From NCBI RefSeq assembly GCF_030272895.1, contig NZ_JALRNF010000041.1:1-57851 (forward strand): a stretch of 57,851 bases of DNA. Direction: 5' to 3'. Shown one piece after another: positions 17,504-26,024 of the stretch. Positions within the stretch are counted from its first letter, which is position 1. Every line of letters begins with the position of its first letter. Source of the stretch: Pseudomonas sp. BGr12. GTDB taxonomy: Bacteria; Pseudomonadota; Gammaproteobacteria; Pseudomonadales; Pseudomonadaceae. Position numbers and translations under genes: made by a program. The notes beneath the pieces are model-generated. The model saw only the letters and a program-made list of their open reading frames with translations, made no database searches and was not told where the DNA came from.

Positions 17504-18535
17504 TCAGTCGCAGCGTTTGTCCCAATGCCTGAATAACGGTTCGGCCAGAAACAGCACGAACAGCAAACGCATCACCTGTAGCGCCGTGACCAGCGGCACC
17601 GAGAGTTGCAGGGTTTCAGCGGTCAGGCTCATTTCGGCGATGCCACCGGGCATCATGCCCAGGGTCAGCGAACGCAGGTCGAGGTGGGTCATCACGCTGA
17701 GCACGCAGGCGGCGATGCCGGCAATCAGCATGGTCAAGGCCGTGGCGATCAGGGTACGGCCAAGAAACGACGGCGCACGCCGGAAGAACGCGCGGTTGAA
17801 GTGACAGCCCAGGCCGCTGCCGATCAGCCACTGGCCGATCTGGCTGGCGCCATCGGGCAGGGCAACCTGCAGGTTGGCGCTGACACTGGCGACAGCCGCC
17901 ACCAGCAACGGGCCGAACAGCCAGGGGTTGGGCTGTTTCAAACGTTGCCAGCCCAGGGCCAGTACGATGCCGAGTGGGCAGATCAGCAACAGCCAGCCCC
18001 AGTTGACGCTACCGGTATGGCTGAGCGGCACGCCATTGCCGAGCAGGAACTTGAACAGCGCTGGTACGCACAGCACGACGGCCAGTACCCGCAAGCTCTG
18101 TGCCGCCGCCACCTGGCTGAGTACCGCGCCGTTACGCGCGCCGAGGTTGACCATTTCTCCGGAGCCACCGGGCATGCTGGAAAAGAACGCCGTTGCCCGG
18201 TCTTCACCGGTACGGCGCAGCAACCACACCCCGACCACGCTGGACAGGCTGGTGATCAGCGCGCCGCAAAAGATCAGGCCGAAGTTGCTGGCCACCTGTT
18301 CGACCACCGCCGGGGTGAAGTGCAGGCCGATGCCGATGCCGATGATCCACTGGCCGCATTTGCGTCCGCCAGGAATCTCGCTCAGTTGCCAGGGCGTCAG
18401 GCAGCGCACCAGGATGATCGCCAGCAACGAGCCGACCATCCACGGCAGCGGCCAGCCGACCTGGCTGGCGAGAAACCCGCCCGCCAGCCCGACCAGCCCG
18501 GTGGCCCAGTACAGCTTCGAAGGCCTTTCAGACAT
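17504..18535 (-). CDS. AbrB/AmoA-like membrane protein (PF05145 type)
   Basis: A 343-residue, almost wholly hydrophobic inner-membrane protein made of two similar halves, each with a glycine-rich conserved loop (SSMPGGSGEMVNLGARNGAV in the first, GMMPGGIAEMSLTAETLQL in the second). This is the family annotated as ammonia monooxygenase or AbrB regulator, names that are historical; it is a probable transporter. The ATG at 18535 overlaps the end of tctA by eight bases, so the two are translationally coupled and this gene is the last of the opdH-tctCBA operon. The link suggests a role in tricarboxylate or related metabolite transport, but the activity is unproven. Confidence 0.8.
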   Translation of the reverse strand: MSERPSKLYWATGLVGLAGGFLASQVGWPLPWMVGSLLAIILVRCLTPWQLSEIPGGRKCGQWIIGIGIGLHFTPAVVEQVASNFGLIFCGALITSLSSVVGVWLLRRTGEDRATAFFSSMPGGSGEMVNLGARNGAVLSQVAAAQSLRVLAVVLCVPALFKFLLGNGVPLSHTGSVNWGWLLLICPLGIVLALGWQRLKQPNPWLFGPLLVAAVASVSANLQVALPDGASQIGQWLIGSGLGCHFNRAFFRRAPSFLGRTLIATALTMLIAGIAACVLSVMTHLDLRSLTLGMMPGGIAEMSLTAETLQLSVPLVTALQVMRLLFVLFLAEPLFRHWDKRCD

Positions 18536-20042
18536 CGGCCAGGGCGCGCCGCTGGGCACTGCGCTTGCGCCAGATGCGCAGCAGCGGCAGCAGCAACATG
18601 GCGATGGTCAGGCCCCAGACACTGGCGGTGATCGGGCTGGACCAGAGGATATCCAGGGCGCCGTTGGAGATCGACAGCGCACGGCGCAGGTTCTGCTCCA
18701 TCAACCCGCCGAGGATAAAGCCGAGCAGTACTGGCGACAGCGGGAAGTCCAGCTTGCGCAGGATGTAGCCGAAGATGCCGATGCCGATCATCAGGAACAG
18801 GTCGAAGGTGGTGGCGTGCACCGCGTAGACGCCGATCGCGGTGATGATGGCGATCACCGGCACCAGCGCCCAGTTCGGCACGGCGAGGATGCGGGTGAAG
18901 ATACGGATCATCGGGATGTTGAGGATCACCAGCATGATGTTGGCGATGAACAGCGAGGCGATCAGGCCCCAGACGATGTCAGGCTGCTGGGCGAACAGCA
19001 TCGGCCCCGGGGTGATGTTGTACAGGGTCAGGGCGCCGATCATCACTGCGGTGGTGCCCGAGCCGGGTACGCCGAGGGTCAGCATCGGCACCAGGGCGCC
19101 GCAGCAGGAGGCGCCGATGGCGGTTTCCGGCGCGGCCAGGCCGCGTTTGTCGCCCTTGCCGAAGGTGCCCTTGGGGCCTGCGATGCGCTTCTCGGTCATG
19201 TAGGCCACGGCACTGGCCAGGGTCGCGCCGGCGCCGGGCAATACACCCATGATGAAGCCGAGCACGCCACAACGGATGTTCACCAGGAACACCGAGGCGG
19301 CTTCCTTGACGTTGAACAGCATACGGCCGGTGGCCTTTACCGCTTCGTGACCGTGGTGGGTCTTTTCCAGCAGCAGGAGGATCTCGCTGATGGAGAACAG
19401 GCCCAGTACCAGCACCACGAACTGGATGCCGTCGGCCAGGTGCACGCTGTCGCCGGTGAAGCGATACACGCCGCTGTTGGCGTCGATGCCGACGCTGGAG
19501 AGGAACAGGCCGATCAGGGCTGCGATGAAGGTTTTCAGCGGGCGGTCGCCGGCCATGCCGCCCAGGCAGACAATGGCGAACACCATCAGCACGAAGTATT
19601 CCGCGGGTCCGAAGGCGATCGCCCATTTTGCCAGCAGCGGGGCGAACAACACCATGCCGCAGGTGGCGATGAAGGCGCCGATGAAAGAGCTCCAGGCCGA
19701 CAACGACAGGGCCACGCCGGCCAGGCCCTGGCGTGCCATGGGGTAGCCGTCGAGGGTGGTCATCACGGTTGAGGCTTCACCGGGAATATTGAGCAGGATC
19801 GAGCTGATCCGCCCGCCGTACTCGCAGCCCAGGTACACCGCCGCCAGCAGGATCAGCGCCGACTCCGGTGGCAGGCCGAGGGCGAAGGCGATGGGGATCA
19901 GCAGGGCCACGCCATTGATCGGACCAAGGCCCGGCAGCAGGCCGACCACGGTGCCGATCAAGGTGCCGGTGAGCGCAGTGACCAGGTTGTAGGGGCTCAG
20001 GGCGACGCCGAAGCCCTGGCCCAGGTAGCTGAGGGTATCCAT
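18528..20042 (-). CDS. tctA: Tripartite tricarboxylate transporter, large membrane subunit
   Basis: The 504-residue TctA subunit forms the translocation path with about a dozen hydrophobic segments. It contains the family's two repeated signatures, GTLIGTVVGLLPGLGPINGV (about residues 25-44) and, in the second half, GVLGFIMGVLPGAGATLASA. Also conserved is CEYGGRISSILLNIPGEAST near residues 72-91. The ATG at 20042 is separated from the tctB stop by a single base, so translation is coupled. With TctC and TctB it imports citrate-like tricarboxylates using an ion gradient. Confidence 0.95.
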   Translation of the reverse strand: MDTLSYLGQGFGVALSPYNLVTALTGTLIGTVVGLLPGLGPINGVALLIPIAFALGLPPESALILLAAVYLGCEYGGRISSILLNIPGEASTVMTTLDGYPMARQGLAGVALSLSAWSSFIGAFIATCGMVLFAPLLAKWAIAFGPAEYFVLMVFAIVCLGGMAGDRPLKTFIAALIGLFLSSVGIDANSGVYRFTGDSVHLADGIQFVVLVLGLFSISEILLLLEKTHHGHEAVKATGRMLFNVKEAASVFLVNIRCGVLGFIMGVLPGAGATLASAVAYMTEKRIAGPKGTFGKGDKRGLAAPETAIGASCCGALVPMLTLGVPGSGTTAVMIGALTLYNITPGPMLFAQQPDIVWGLIASLFIANIMLVILNIPMIRIFTRILAVPNWALVPVIAIITAIGVYAVHATTFDLFLMIGIGIFGYILRKLDFPLSPVLLGFILGGLMEQNLRRALSISNGALDILWSSPITASVWGLTIAMLLLPLLRIWRKRSAQRRALADV

Positions 20043-20043
20043 G

Positions 20044-20502
20044 TCAATTCTCCAGAACGTCGAGCAGGCCGAGGGGCAGGGGCACATCCATGACGCGGTC
20101 GAACAAGGCATACAGGGCGATGCTCATCAAGCCGATGATCACCACGCTGGGCAGCCAGCGTCCGCCATAGAGCCGGGCCATGGGCACGCCGATGAGGATG
20201 CTGCTGACGATGAAGCCCAGGGGCTCGAAGGTCGCGGCGAAGACGATCAGCAGGGCCACGCAGATACCGATCTTGTTCAGGGTTTCACGGTCCAGCTCGG
20301 GTTCGTCGTCCTTGCGCACGATGGGCGTCGGACGAAAGGCCAGGTACAGCAGGCTGGCGCCCATCAGGCCGAGCATCAGCAAGGGGTAGGCGCGCGGGCC
20401 GACCGGTTCGTAGGAAAAGGCGGCCTGGTAGGGCCAGGCCATCACCGCCAGGGCGGCGCAGAGCGCCAGCAGGAACAGGGCAAAGATGCGTTGCAGGATC
20501 AT
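20044..20502 (-). CDS. tctB: Tripartite tricarboxylate transporter, small membrane subunit
   Basis: A 152-residue membrane protein with four hydrophobic segments, the size and topology of TctB. The characteristic motif GPRAYPLLMLGLMGASLLYL appears in the first half and FEPLGFIVSSILIGVPMARL in the second. Sequence similarity within TctB is always weak, but position between tctC and tctA settles the identity. The ATG at 20502 has GAGGA upstream; a longer in-frame start at 20541 would run into the REP repeat. Confidence 0.92.
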   Translation of the reverse strand: MILQRIFALFLLALCAALAVMAWPYQAAFSYEPVGPRAYPLLMLGLMGASLLYLAFRPTPIVRKDDEPELDRETLNKIGICVALLIVFAATFEPLGFIVSSILIGVPMARLYGGRWLPSVVIIGLMSIALYALFDRVMDVPLPLGLLDVLEN

Positions 20503-20519
20503 CGGGGGAATCCTCTTTT

Positions 20520-20580
20520 CGCGGGGCAAGCCCGCTCCCACAGGCGAACACCGTGTGTAGGAGCGGGCTTGCCCCGCGAT
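20520..20580. repeat. Paired REP palindrome inside the tct operon
   Basis: Arms at 20520-20542 and 20556-20578 (core GCGGGGCAAGCCCGCTCC) are inverted complements with one G-T wobble. The element fills the gap between tctC and tctB, which are transcribed in the same direction. Such placement can protect the upstream message from 3' exonucleases and lower downstream expression. Confidence 0.9.
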
Positions 20581-20601
20581 GCTTTTCGAAAGGTTGGGAG
20601 A

Positions 20602-21582
20602 TTACTGAATCAGCCCGAATTCCCTGGCCAGGGCCTTGTAGTCCGCGACCTGTTTCTTCACGTAGGTGTCCAGCTCCTTGCCGGTCAGGGCAAAGGGGAA
20701 CAGTTCGCGCTGGTCACGCAACTTGGCAAACTCCTGGGAGGCCAGCAGCTTGTCGAACGAGGCCTTCCACCAGTCGTACTCCTCGTCGGTGACCTTCGGC
20801 CCCAGGTAGAAGCCGCGCACCACCGGCCAGACGATGTCGTAGCCTTGCTCCTTGGCGGTAGGGATGTCCTTCATCTCCGGCTCGTCCAGGCGCTGTTCGG
20901 CGAACACCGCCAGCAGACGCATGTCGCCACTCTGGATATGTGGCATGGAGTCGGATATGTCGGTACTGCCCACCTGGATGTGCCCGCCGAGCAGCGCCGT
21001 GGCGATCTCGCCACCACCTTCCAGGGCCACATAGCGCAGGTCGCGCGGGTTGATCCCGGCGGCCTTGGCGATCAGCGCGGTCTGCATCCAGTCCTGGCTG
21101 CCGACGGTGCCGCCGGAGCCGATGACCACCTTGCTCGGGTCCTTCTTCAGGGCCGCGACCAGGTCATCGAGGGTCTTGTAGGGGGAGTCGCTTTTCACTG
21201 CGATGGCGCCGTAGCTGGTGCCGACTGCGGCTACCCAGCGCACGGCGTTCTCGTCGAAGCGGCCGAACTTGCCCTGGGCCAGGTTCAGCAACGAACCGCT
21301 GGACCAGGCCACCAGGGTCCCGGCATCGGCCGGACGCTGGGCAACCACGGCGTTGTAGGCGACCGCGCCGACACCGCCGGGCATGTAGGTCACGCGCATG
21401 GGTTTGCTGAGGATCTTCTCGTTGACCAGGGCGCTTTGCACCAGTTTGCAGGTCAGGTCGAAGCCGCCGCCGGGGGAGGCCGGGGCGATGCATTCAGGGC
21501 GTTTGGGCTCGGCGGCCAGGACGTTGCCGGCGAGCAGCAGGCAACCGGTGGCAAGGGCAATGCGGCGCAGTGAAAAGGTCAT
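20602..21582 (-). CDS. tctC: Tricarboxylate-binding periplasmic protein
   Basis: A 326-residue TctC/BUG-family solute-binding protein. A signal peptide (RRIALATGCLLLAGNVLAAE, cleavage near residue 23) sends it to the periplasm. Family features are the early APASPGGGFDLTCKLVQSAL loop that contacts the ligand carboxylates and the YKTLDDLVAALKKDPSKVVI segment in domain two. It follows opdH by 34 bases and precedes tctB across the REP pair, so it belongs to the opdH-tctCBA operon. Ligand is probably citrate or a related tricarboxylate, by analogy with P. aeruginosa and Salmonella. Confidence 0.93.
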   Translation of the reverse strand: MTFSLRRIALATGCLLLAGNVLAAEPKRPECIAPASPGGGFDLTCKLVQSALVNEKILSKPMRVTYMPGGVGAVAYNAVVAQRPADAGTLVAWSSGSLLNLAQGKFGRFDENAVRWVAAVGTSYGAIAVKSDSPYKTLDDLVAALKKDPSKVVIGSGGTVGSQDWMQTALIAKAAGINPRDLRYVALEGGGEIATALLGGHIQVGSTDISDSMPHIQSGDMRLLAVFAEQRLDEPEMKDIPTAKEQGYDIVWPVVRGFYLGPKVTDEEYDWWKASFDKLLASQEFAKLRDQRELFPFALTGKELDTYVKKQVADYKALAREFGLIQ

Positions 21583-21616
21583 CGTCTATCTCCGTGAGCA
21601 TTATTGTTATCGGGGA

Positions 21617-22906
21617 TTACCACAATGCAAGGCTGTAACTGACCAGCAGCCGGACTTCGTCGGCATCGCGGGCGAAGCTGGAGCGGTAGGTGGCGTTGCG
21701 CAGGCGCACGGCGACGTTTTTCAGGGCGCCACTTTGCACCACATACTTGAACTCGGTGTTGCGTTCCCACTCCTTGCCTTCGCCGCCATCGGCCAGGCTG
21801 ACATTGTCACCGCTGACGTAGCGGGTCATGAAGGTCAGGCCGGGAATCCCCAGCTTGGCGAAGTCGTAGTCGTAGCGGGCCTGCCAGGAGCGTTCGTCGG
21901 CGCCGGCGAAGTCGTTGATCTGCACGAAGTTGACCAGGTAGGGGTCGGAACCGTCGACATAGGGAAAGGCGGTATCGCCGGACATGTGCTGGTAGCCGGC
22001 GCTGAACTTGTGGCCCAGCAGGCCATAGCTGAGCATGCCGTTGAGCGAGGTGTTGTCGATGTCGCCGCCACGGGCCTGGCCCTGGTCGTCGCTGAAGGCC
22101 ATGCGCAGGTCGGCGCCGAAGGTGCCGGGGCCCCAGGGCTGGGAGGCGATCATGCCGACGAAGTGCTGGCGATAGACGTCGTCGAGCTGGGCCCAGTGGT
22201 AGCTGCCGGTGATCTTGTCGGTGAACCTGTAGTCCACACCGGCCATGTCGAAGTGGTTGCCAGCAACGGTGCCGAGGAAGCGACCGTTCTTGTTGTTCAG
22301 GGCGATGTCTTCGTTGTTGGTGTCGTCGCGGTCCTTGGCCTTTTCCAGGCGCCCGCCGGTGAAGGTCAGGTTCTTGATTTCACCGGAGGTCAGCAGGCCA
22401 CCTTCGAAGGTCTGCGGCAGGATGCGCCCATCGTTGGGCTTCAGGGTCGGCAGTTCCGGGATCAGGGTGCCGATCTTCAGTTCGGTTTCGGAGAACTTCA
22501 CCTTGCCGGTCAAGCCGAGCTTGGAATATTCGTCGGCGGCGTAACCGTCATCGTGGGTCGGCAGCAGGCCGGTGCCGGTACGGTCGGGGCTGGAGTCGAG
22601 CTTGATGCCGAGCATGCCCAGGGCATCGAGGCCGAAGCCTACCGGGCCCTCGGTATAGCCTGACTCGAAGTTGATCATGAAACCCTGGGCCCACTCGTCG
22701 CGCTTGGACTGCTGGGCACTGGTACCGTCGCGAAAATCGCGGTTGAAGTACATGTTGCGGGTTTCGAAGGTCGCCTTGCTGTCATCGAAGAAGGCAGCCT
22801 GGCTCAGCGGCGCGACCCCGGCAAGGGCGAGGGCACCGGCAACGGCGGTCTGGCGGGAAGGCAAGCGTCGGGTAGGCGCGAACGCCAGGGGCTGTGTGGA
22901 CAGCAT
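21617..22906 (-). CDS. opdH: OprD-family porin, probable tricarboxylate porin OpdH
   Basis: A 429-residue outer-membrane barrel. The signal peptide is long and begins with a hydrophilic stretch, ending near LSQAAFFDDS. The start of the mature part, ATFETRNMYFNRDFRDG, is the classic OprD-family opening, and the end VRLLVSYSLALW terminates in an aromatic residue. Its place as first gene of the tct operon and divergent from tctDE identifies it as OpdH, the tricarboxylate-specific member, rather than another OprD paralogue. GGAGTGACTCC overlaps the ribosome site. Confidence 0.9.
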   Translation of the reverse strand: MLSTQPLAFAPTRRLPSRQTAVAGALALAGVAPLSQAAFFDDSKATFETRNMYFNRDFRDGTSAQQSKRDEWAQGFMINFESGYTEGPVGFGLDALGMLGIKLDSSPDRTGTGLLPTHDDGYAADEYSKLGLTGKVKFSETELKIGTLIPELPTLKPNDGRILPQTFEGGLLTSGEIKNLTFTGGRLEKAKDRDDTNNEDIALNNKNGRFLGTVAGNHFDMAGVDYRFTDKITGSYHWAQLDDVYRQHFVGMIASQPWGPGTFGADLRMAFSDDQGQARGGDIDNTSLNGMLSYGLLGHKFSAGYQHMSGDTAFPYVDGSDPYLVNFVQINDFAGADERSWQARYDYDFAKLGIPGLTFMTRYVSGDNVSLADGGEGKEWERNTEFKYVVQSGALKNVAVRLRNATYRSSFARDADEVRLLVSYSLALW

Positions 22907-23001
22907 CGTGGAGTGACTCCGTTATTGTTCTTATTAGTTCGAACCTTCATGGCTCGGTTGTACGGCAAGCAGAGTGAGCCGTGAGTGGATGCTAGGGGCT
23001 C

Positions 23002-23020
23002 AACCTTTCGCTAACCTTTC
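23002..23020. promoter_or_regulatory. Direct repeat in the opdH-tctD divergent region
   Basis: AACCTTTC occurs at 23002-23009 and 23013-23020, an 11-base period typical of OmpR-type regulator sites. It lies about 90 bases before tctD and about 95 before opdH, so it is a good candidate for TctD binding. Confidence 0.5.
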
Positions 23021-23110
23021 AACAGCTTTTCATTGTTTCGAAGGCTTCACAGGCGGGCTGTCGGCGGTACACTCCGCGCCATTGACCGCGACGCGACCTT
23101 GGAGAAATCG

Positions 23111-23782
23111 ATGCGTGTGCTGCTCGTCGAAGACCATCTGCAACTGGCCGAAAGCGTGGCCCAGGCCCTTAAGAGCACCGGCTTGACCGTTGATGTGCTG
23201 CACGATGGCGTGGCCGCCGACCTGGCCCTGGCCAGCGAGGAATACGCCGTGGCCGTGCTCGATGTGGGCTTGCCGCGCATGGACGGCTTCGAGGTGCTGG
23301 CGCGCCTGCGGGCCCGGGGCAAGACCCTGCCGGTGCTGATGCTGACCGCGCGCAGTGACGTCAAGGACCGCGTCCATGGCCTGAACCTGGGCGCCGACGA
23401 CTACCTGGCCAAGCCGTTCGAGCTGACCGAGCTGGAGGCCCGGGTCAAGGCCCTGCTGCGCCGCAGTGTGCTCGGTGGCGAGCGCCAGCAGCGTTGTGGC
23501 CCGCTGGTCTATGACCTGGACACCCGGCGCTTTACCCTGGGCGACGAATTGATGACCCTGACCTCCCGCGAGCAGGCCGTGCTCGAAGCCCTGATCGCCC
23601 GTCCCGGACGGGTGATGAGCAAGGAGCAACTGGCGGCCCAGGTGTTCGGCCTGGACGAGGAAGCCAGTGCCGATGCCATCGAGATCTACATCCACCGCCT
23701 GCGCAAGAAGCTCGACGGCCATGCGGTGGCCATCGTCACCTTCAGGGGGCTCGGCTACCTGCTCGAGCACCGCGATGCGTGA
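23111..23782 (+). CDS. tctD: Response regulator TctD
   Basis: A 223-residue OmpR-family regulator. The receiver (residues 1-115) starts MRVLLVEDHLQLAESVAQAL with the acidic pocket, has the phospho-acceptor aspartate in VAVLDVGLPRMDGFEV near residue 51, the switch threonine in LMLTARSD and lysine in DDYLAKPFELTEL. The C-terminal winged helix includes VLEALIARPGRVMSKEQLAA. The ATG at 23111 follows GGAGA; the longer in-frame start lacks family similarity. Paired with TctE, it should activate opdH-tctCBA in response to tricarboxylates. Confidence 0.93.
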   Translation: MRVLLVEDHLQLAESVAQALKSTGLTVDVLHDGVAADLALASEEYAVAVLDVGLPRMDGFEVLARLRARGKTLPVLMLTARSDVKDRVHGLNLGADDYLAKPFELTELEARVKALLRRSVLGGERQQRCGPLVYDLDTRRFTLGDELMTLTSREQAVLEALIARPGRVMSKEQLAAQVFGLDEEASADAIEIYIHRLRKKLDGHAVAIVTFRGLGYLLEHRDA

Positions 23783-25154
23783 CATCGGCAGCCTGCGCGG
23801 GCGGCTGCTGTGGAACCTGGCGATCCTGCTGGTGGTGCTGATGCTGGCCAGTGGCCTGAGCGCCTACTGGAACGGCCGCGAAGCCGCCGACACCGCCTAT
23901 GACCGCACCCTGCTGGCCTCGGCGCGCACCATCGCCGCCGGCCTGTCCCAGCGCGACGGCACCCTCAGTGCCGATGTCCCCTATGTGGCCCTGGACACCT
24001 TCGCCTACGACAGCGCCGGGCGCATCTACTACCAGGTCAACGATATCCATCAACGCCTGATCTCCGGCTACGAAAACCTGCCTCCACCGCCGCCCGGCAC
24101 GCCGCGCACCGACGACTACCCGGCCCTGGCGCGTTTCTACGATGCCCGTTACCTGGGCCAGGACGTGCGCGTGGTGAGCCTGCTCAAGGCGGTCAGCGAG
24201 CCGAACATGAACGGCATGGCCGAGATTCGCGTGGCCGAGACCGAAGAGGCGCGGGTGCGCATGGCCCGCAGCCTGATGGCCGACACCCTGTTGCGCCTGG
24301 GCATGCTGGCGCTGGGGGCGTTGCTGCTGGTGTGGTTCGCGGTCAGCGCCGCGTTGCGCCCGCTGGAGCGCCTGCGCAGTGCCGTGGAAGAGCGTCAGCC
24401 CGATGACTTGCGCTCGTTGCCGGTGGTGGAGGTGCAGCGCGAACTGAGCCCGCTGGTGCGGGCCTTGAACCATTTCACCGAGCGCCTGCGCGAGCAGTTC
24501 GAGCGCCAGGCGCAGTTCATTGCCGAGGCCGCCCACGAATTGCGCACGCCCCTGGCGGCGCTCAAGGCCAGGGTCGAGCTGGGCCTGCGCTCCAATGAGC
24601 CGCAGGTGTGGCGCGACACCCTGGAGTCGGCGGCCCAGGGCACCGATCGCCTGACCCACCTGGCCAACCAGTTGCTGTCGCTGGCGCGGGTGGAGAACGG
24701 CGCGCGGGCGATTGCCGAGGGCGGTGCGCAGTTGCTCGACCTCAGTCAACTGGCCCGTGAGCTGGGCATGGCCATGGCGCCACTGGCCTATGCCCGTGGC
24801 GTGGCGCTGGCGCTGGAGGCCGAAGCGCCGGTGTATGTCCGGGGCGAGCCGACCTTGCTCAACGAATTGCTCAGCAACCTGGTGGACAACGCCCTGGCCC
24901 ATACGCCCAAGGGCGGCAACGTGATCCTGCGGGTCAGCGCGCCGGGCACGCTCGAAGTCGAGGACGATGGCCCGGGCATTCCCGAACATGAACGCGAGCG
25001 GGTGTTCGAACGTTTCTATCGGCGTGGTCCCCAGGGCACCGGCCTGGGCCTGGCCATCGTCGGCGAGATCTGCCGCGCCCACCTGGCGCAGATCAGCCTG
25101 CACGACGGTGAGCGTGGCGGCTTGAAAGTACGGGTGAGCTTTAGCGTCGACTAG
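23775..25154 (+). CDS. tctE: Sensor histidine kinase TctE
   Basis: A 459-residue membrane kinase. A first helix at about residues 12-32 and a second near 175-195 enclose a periplasmic sensor domain with a proline-rich stretch (NLPPPPPGTPRTDDYP). The phospho-accepting histidine is in AEAAHELRTPLAALKARVEL near residue 257. N box (NLVDNALAHTPKGG), G1 (DDGPGIP) and G2 (GTGLGLAI) are intact. Translation starts at 23775, eight bases inside tctD, so the two are coupled. Its stop overlaps by three bases with that of the convergent HDOD gene. Confidence 0.93.
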   Translation: MRDIGSLRGRLLWNLAILLVVLMLASGLSAYWNGREAADTAYDRTLLASARTIAAGLSQRDGTLSADVPYVALDTFAYDSAGRIYYQVNDIHQRLISGYENLPPPPPGTPRTDDYPALARFYDARYLGQDVRVVSLLKAVSEPNMNGMAEIRVAETEEARVRMARSLMADTLLRLGMLALGALLLVWFAVSAALRPLERLRSAVEERQPDDLRSLPVVEVQRELSPLVRALNHFTERLREQFERQAQFIAEAAHELRTPLAALKARVELGLRSNEPQVWRDTLESAAQGTDRLTHLANQLLSLARVENGARAIAEGGAQLLDLSQLARELGMAMAPLAYARGVALALEAEAPVYVRGEPTLLNELLSNLVDNALAHTPKGGNVILRVSAPGTLEVEDDGPGIPEHERERVFERFYRRGPQGTGLGLAIVGEICRAHLAQISLHDGERGGLKVRVSFSVD

Positions 25155-25960
25155 CGGAACAAGGCACGGGCATTGAGCAGTTCGCAGGCTTCCAGTTCGG
25201 TGCCGGTCGGCAGCCCCAGGTGGCGGTAGGCCGGTAGCGCTGCCAGTGGCCGTGACGGGCCGGTGGCGGGGCTCAGGGTGCGGGCGATCTGGACGATATC
25301 GACGTAGTCGACGCGCTCCGTGCCGCGGTCCAGGTCCTGGACCAGGCCGGGCAGTCTGACCAGCTGTTCGGGGAACTCCCAGCTACCGAGAATCTTGTCG
25401 CCCAGGGTCGGGTGGATCTGGTCGATGACGTAGTTCAGGCAGACCGGGTCGGAGAGCAGTTCGTTGTGCTCTTCGGCGTAGATCAGGATCGGCAGCACGC
25501 CGATCTGGTGCACCAGGCCGGCCAGGGCGCCCTGGTCGGGTTTCAGCTGGGTGTAACGTCGGCAGAGTTCGTAGCTGATGCCTGCCACTTCCAGGCTGGT
25601 TGTCCAGATTTCGCGCATTTTCTTTTCCACCACCTCGGAACGGGCGTGGAAGATCTGCTCGATCACCAGGCCGATGGCCAGGTTGCAGCTGTAGTTGATG
25701 CCCAGGCGGGTGATGGCGGTTTGCAGGTCGGTGACTTCGACCGTGGCGCGCAGCAGCGGGCTGTTGACCACCTTGATCAGGCGCGCCGAGAGGGCGGCAT
25801 CGCGGCCGATGACCTTGCTCAGGGTGCTGACGCTGATCTCGCTGTCTTCGGCGGCCTCGCGGATGCTCAGGGCTACCTCCGGCAAGGTCGGCAGTACCAG
25901 GTCATCGTTATCGATGGCAGACAGCAACTGGGTCTGGACCATCTCGGCCAGCTTGTTCAT
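25151..25960 (-). CDS. HDOD-domain signalling protein
   Basis: A 269-residue protein nearly filled by an HDOD domain, the catalytically inactive relative of HD phosphohydrolases. Family marks are LPTLPEVALSIREAAEDS at about 23-40, IGRDAALSARLIKVVNSPLL near 51-70, and LAGLVHQIGVLPILIYAEEH near 146-165. The last retains an HQ-type remnant where true HD enzymes have a metal-binding HD pair. HDOD proteins act as signalling scaffolds, often linked to c-di-GMP or motility, but no extra domain here shows the output. It follows ygfZ across a hairpin, so it may be separately expressed. Confidence 0.85.
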   Translation of the reverse strand: MNKLAEMVQTQLLSAIDNDDLVLPTLPEVALSIREAAEDSEISVSTLSKVIGRDAALSARLIKVVNSPLLRATVEVTDLQTAITRLGINYSCNLAIGLVIEQIFHARSEVVEKKMREIWTTSLEVAGISYELCRRYTQLKPDQGALAGLVHQIGVLPILIYAEEHNELLSDPVCLNYVIDQIHPTLGDKILGSWEFPEQLVRLPGLVQDLDRGTERVDYVDIVQIARTLSPATGPSRPLAALPAYRHLGLPTGTELEACELLNARALFR

Positions 25961-25987
25961 CGGGTATCTCTAACGCAATTCAAGAAG

Positions 25988-26017
25988 CGCCCCGGCGTTC
26001 GCCACACCGGGGCAGGG
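25988..26017 (-). terminator. Probable terminator between ygfZ and the HDOD gene
   Basis: On the minus strand GCCCCGG and CCGGGGC form a seven-base GC stem with an 11-13-base loop, followed by GCTTCTTG. It begins just after the ygfZ stop codon. The tail is only moderately T-rich. Confidence 0.55.
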
Positions 26018-26024
26018 GGCTGGC

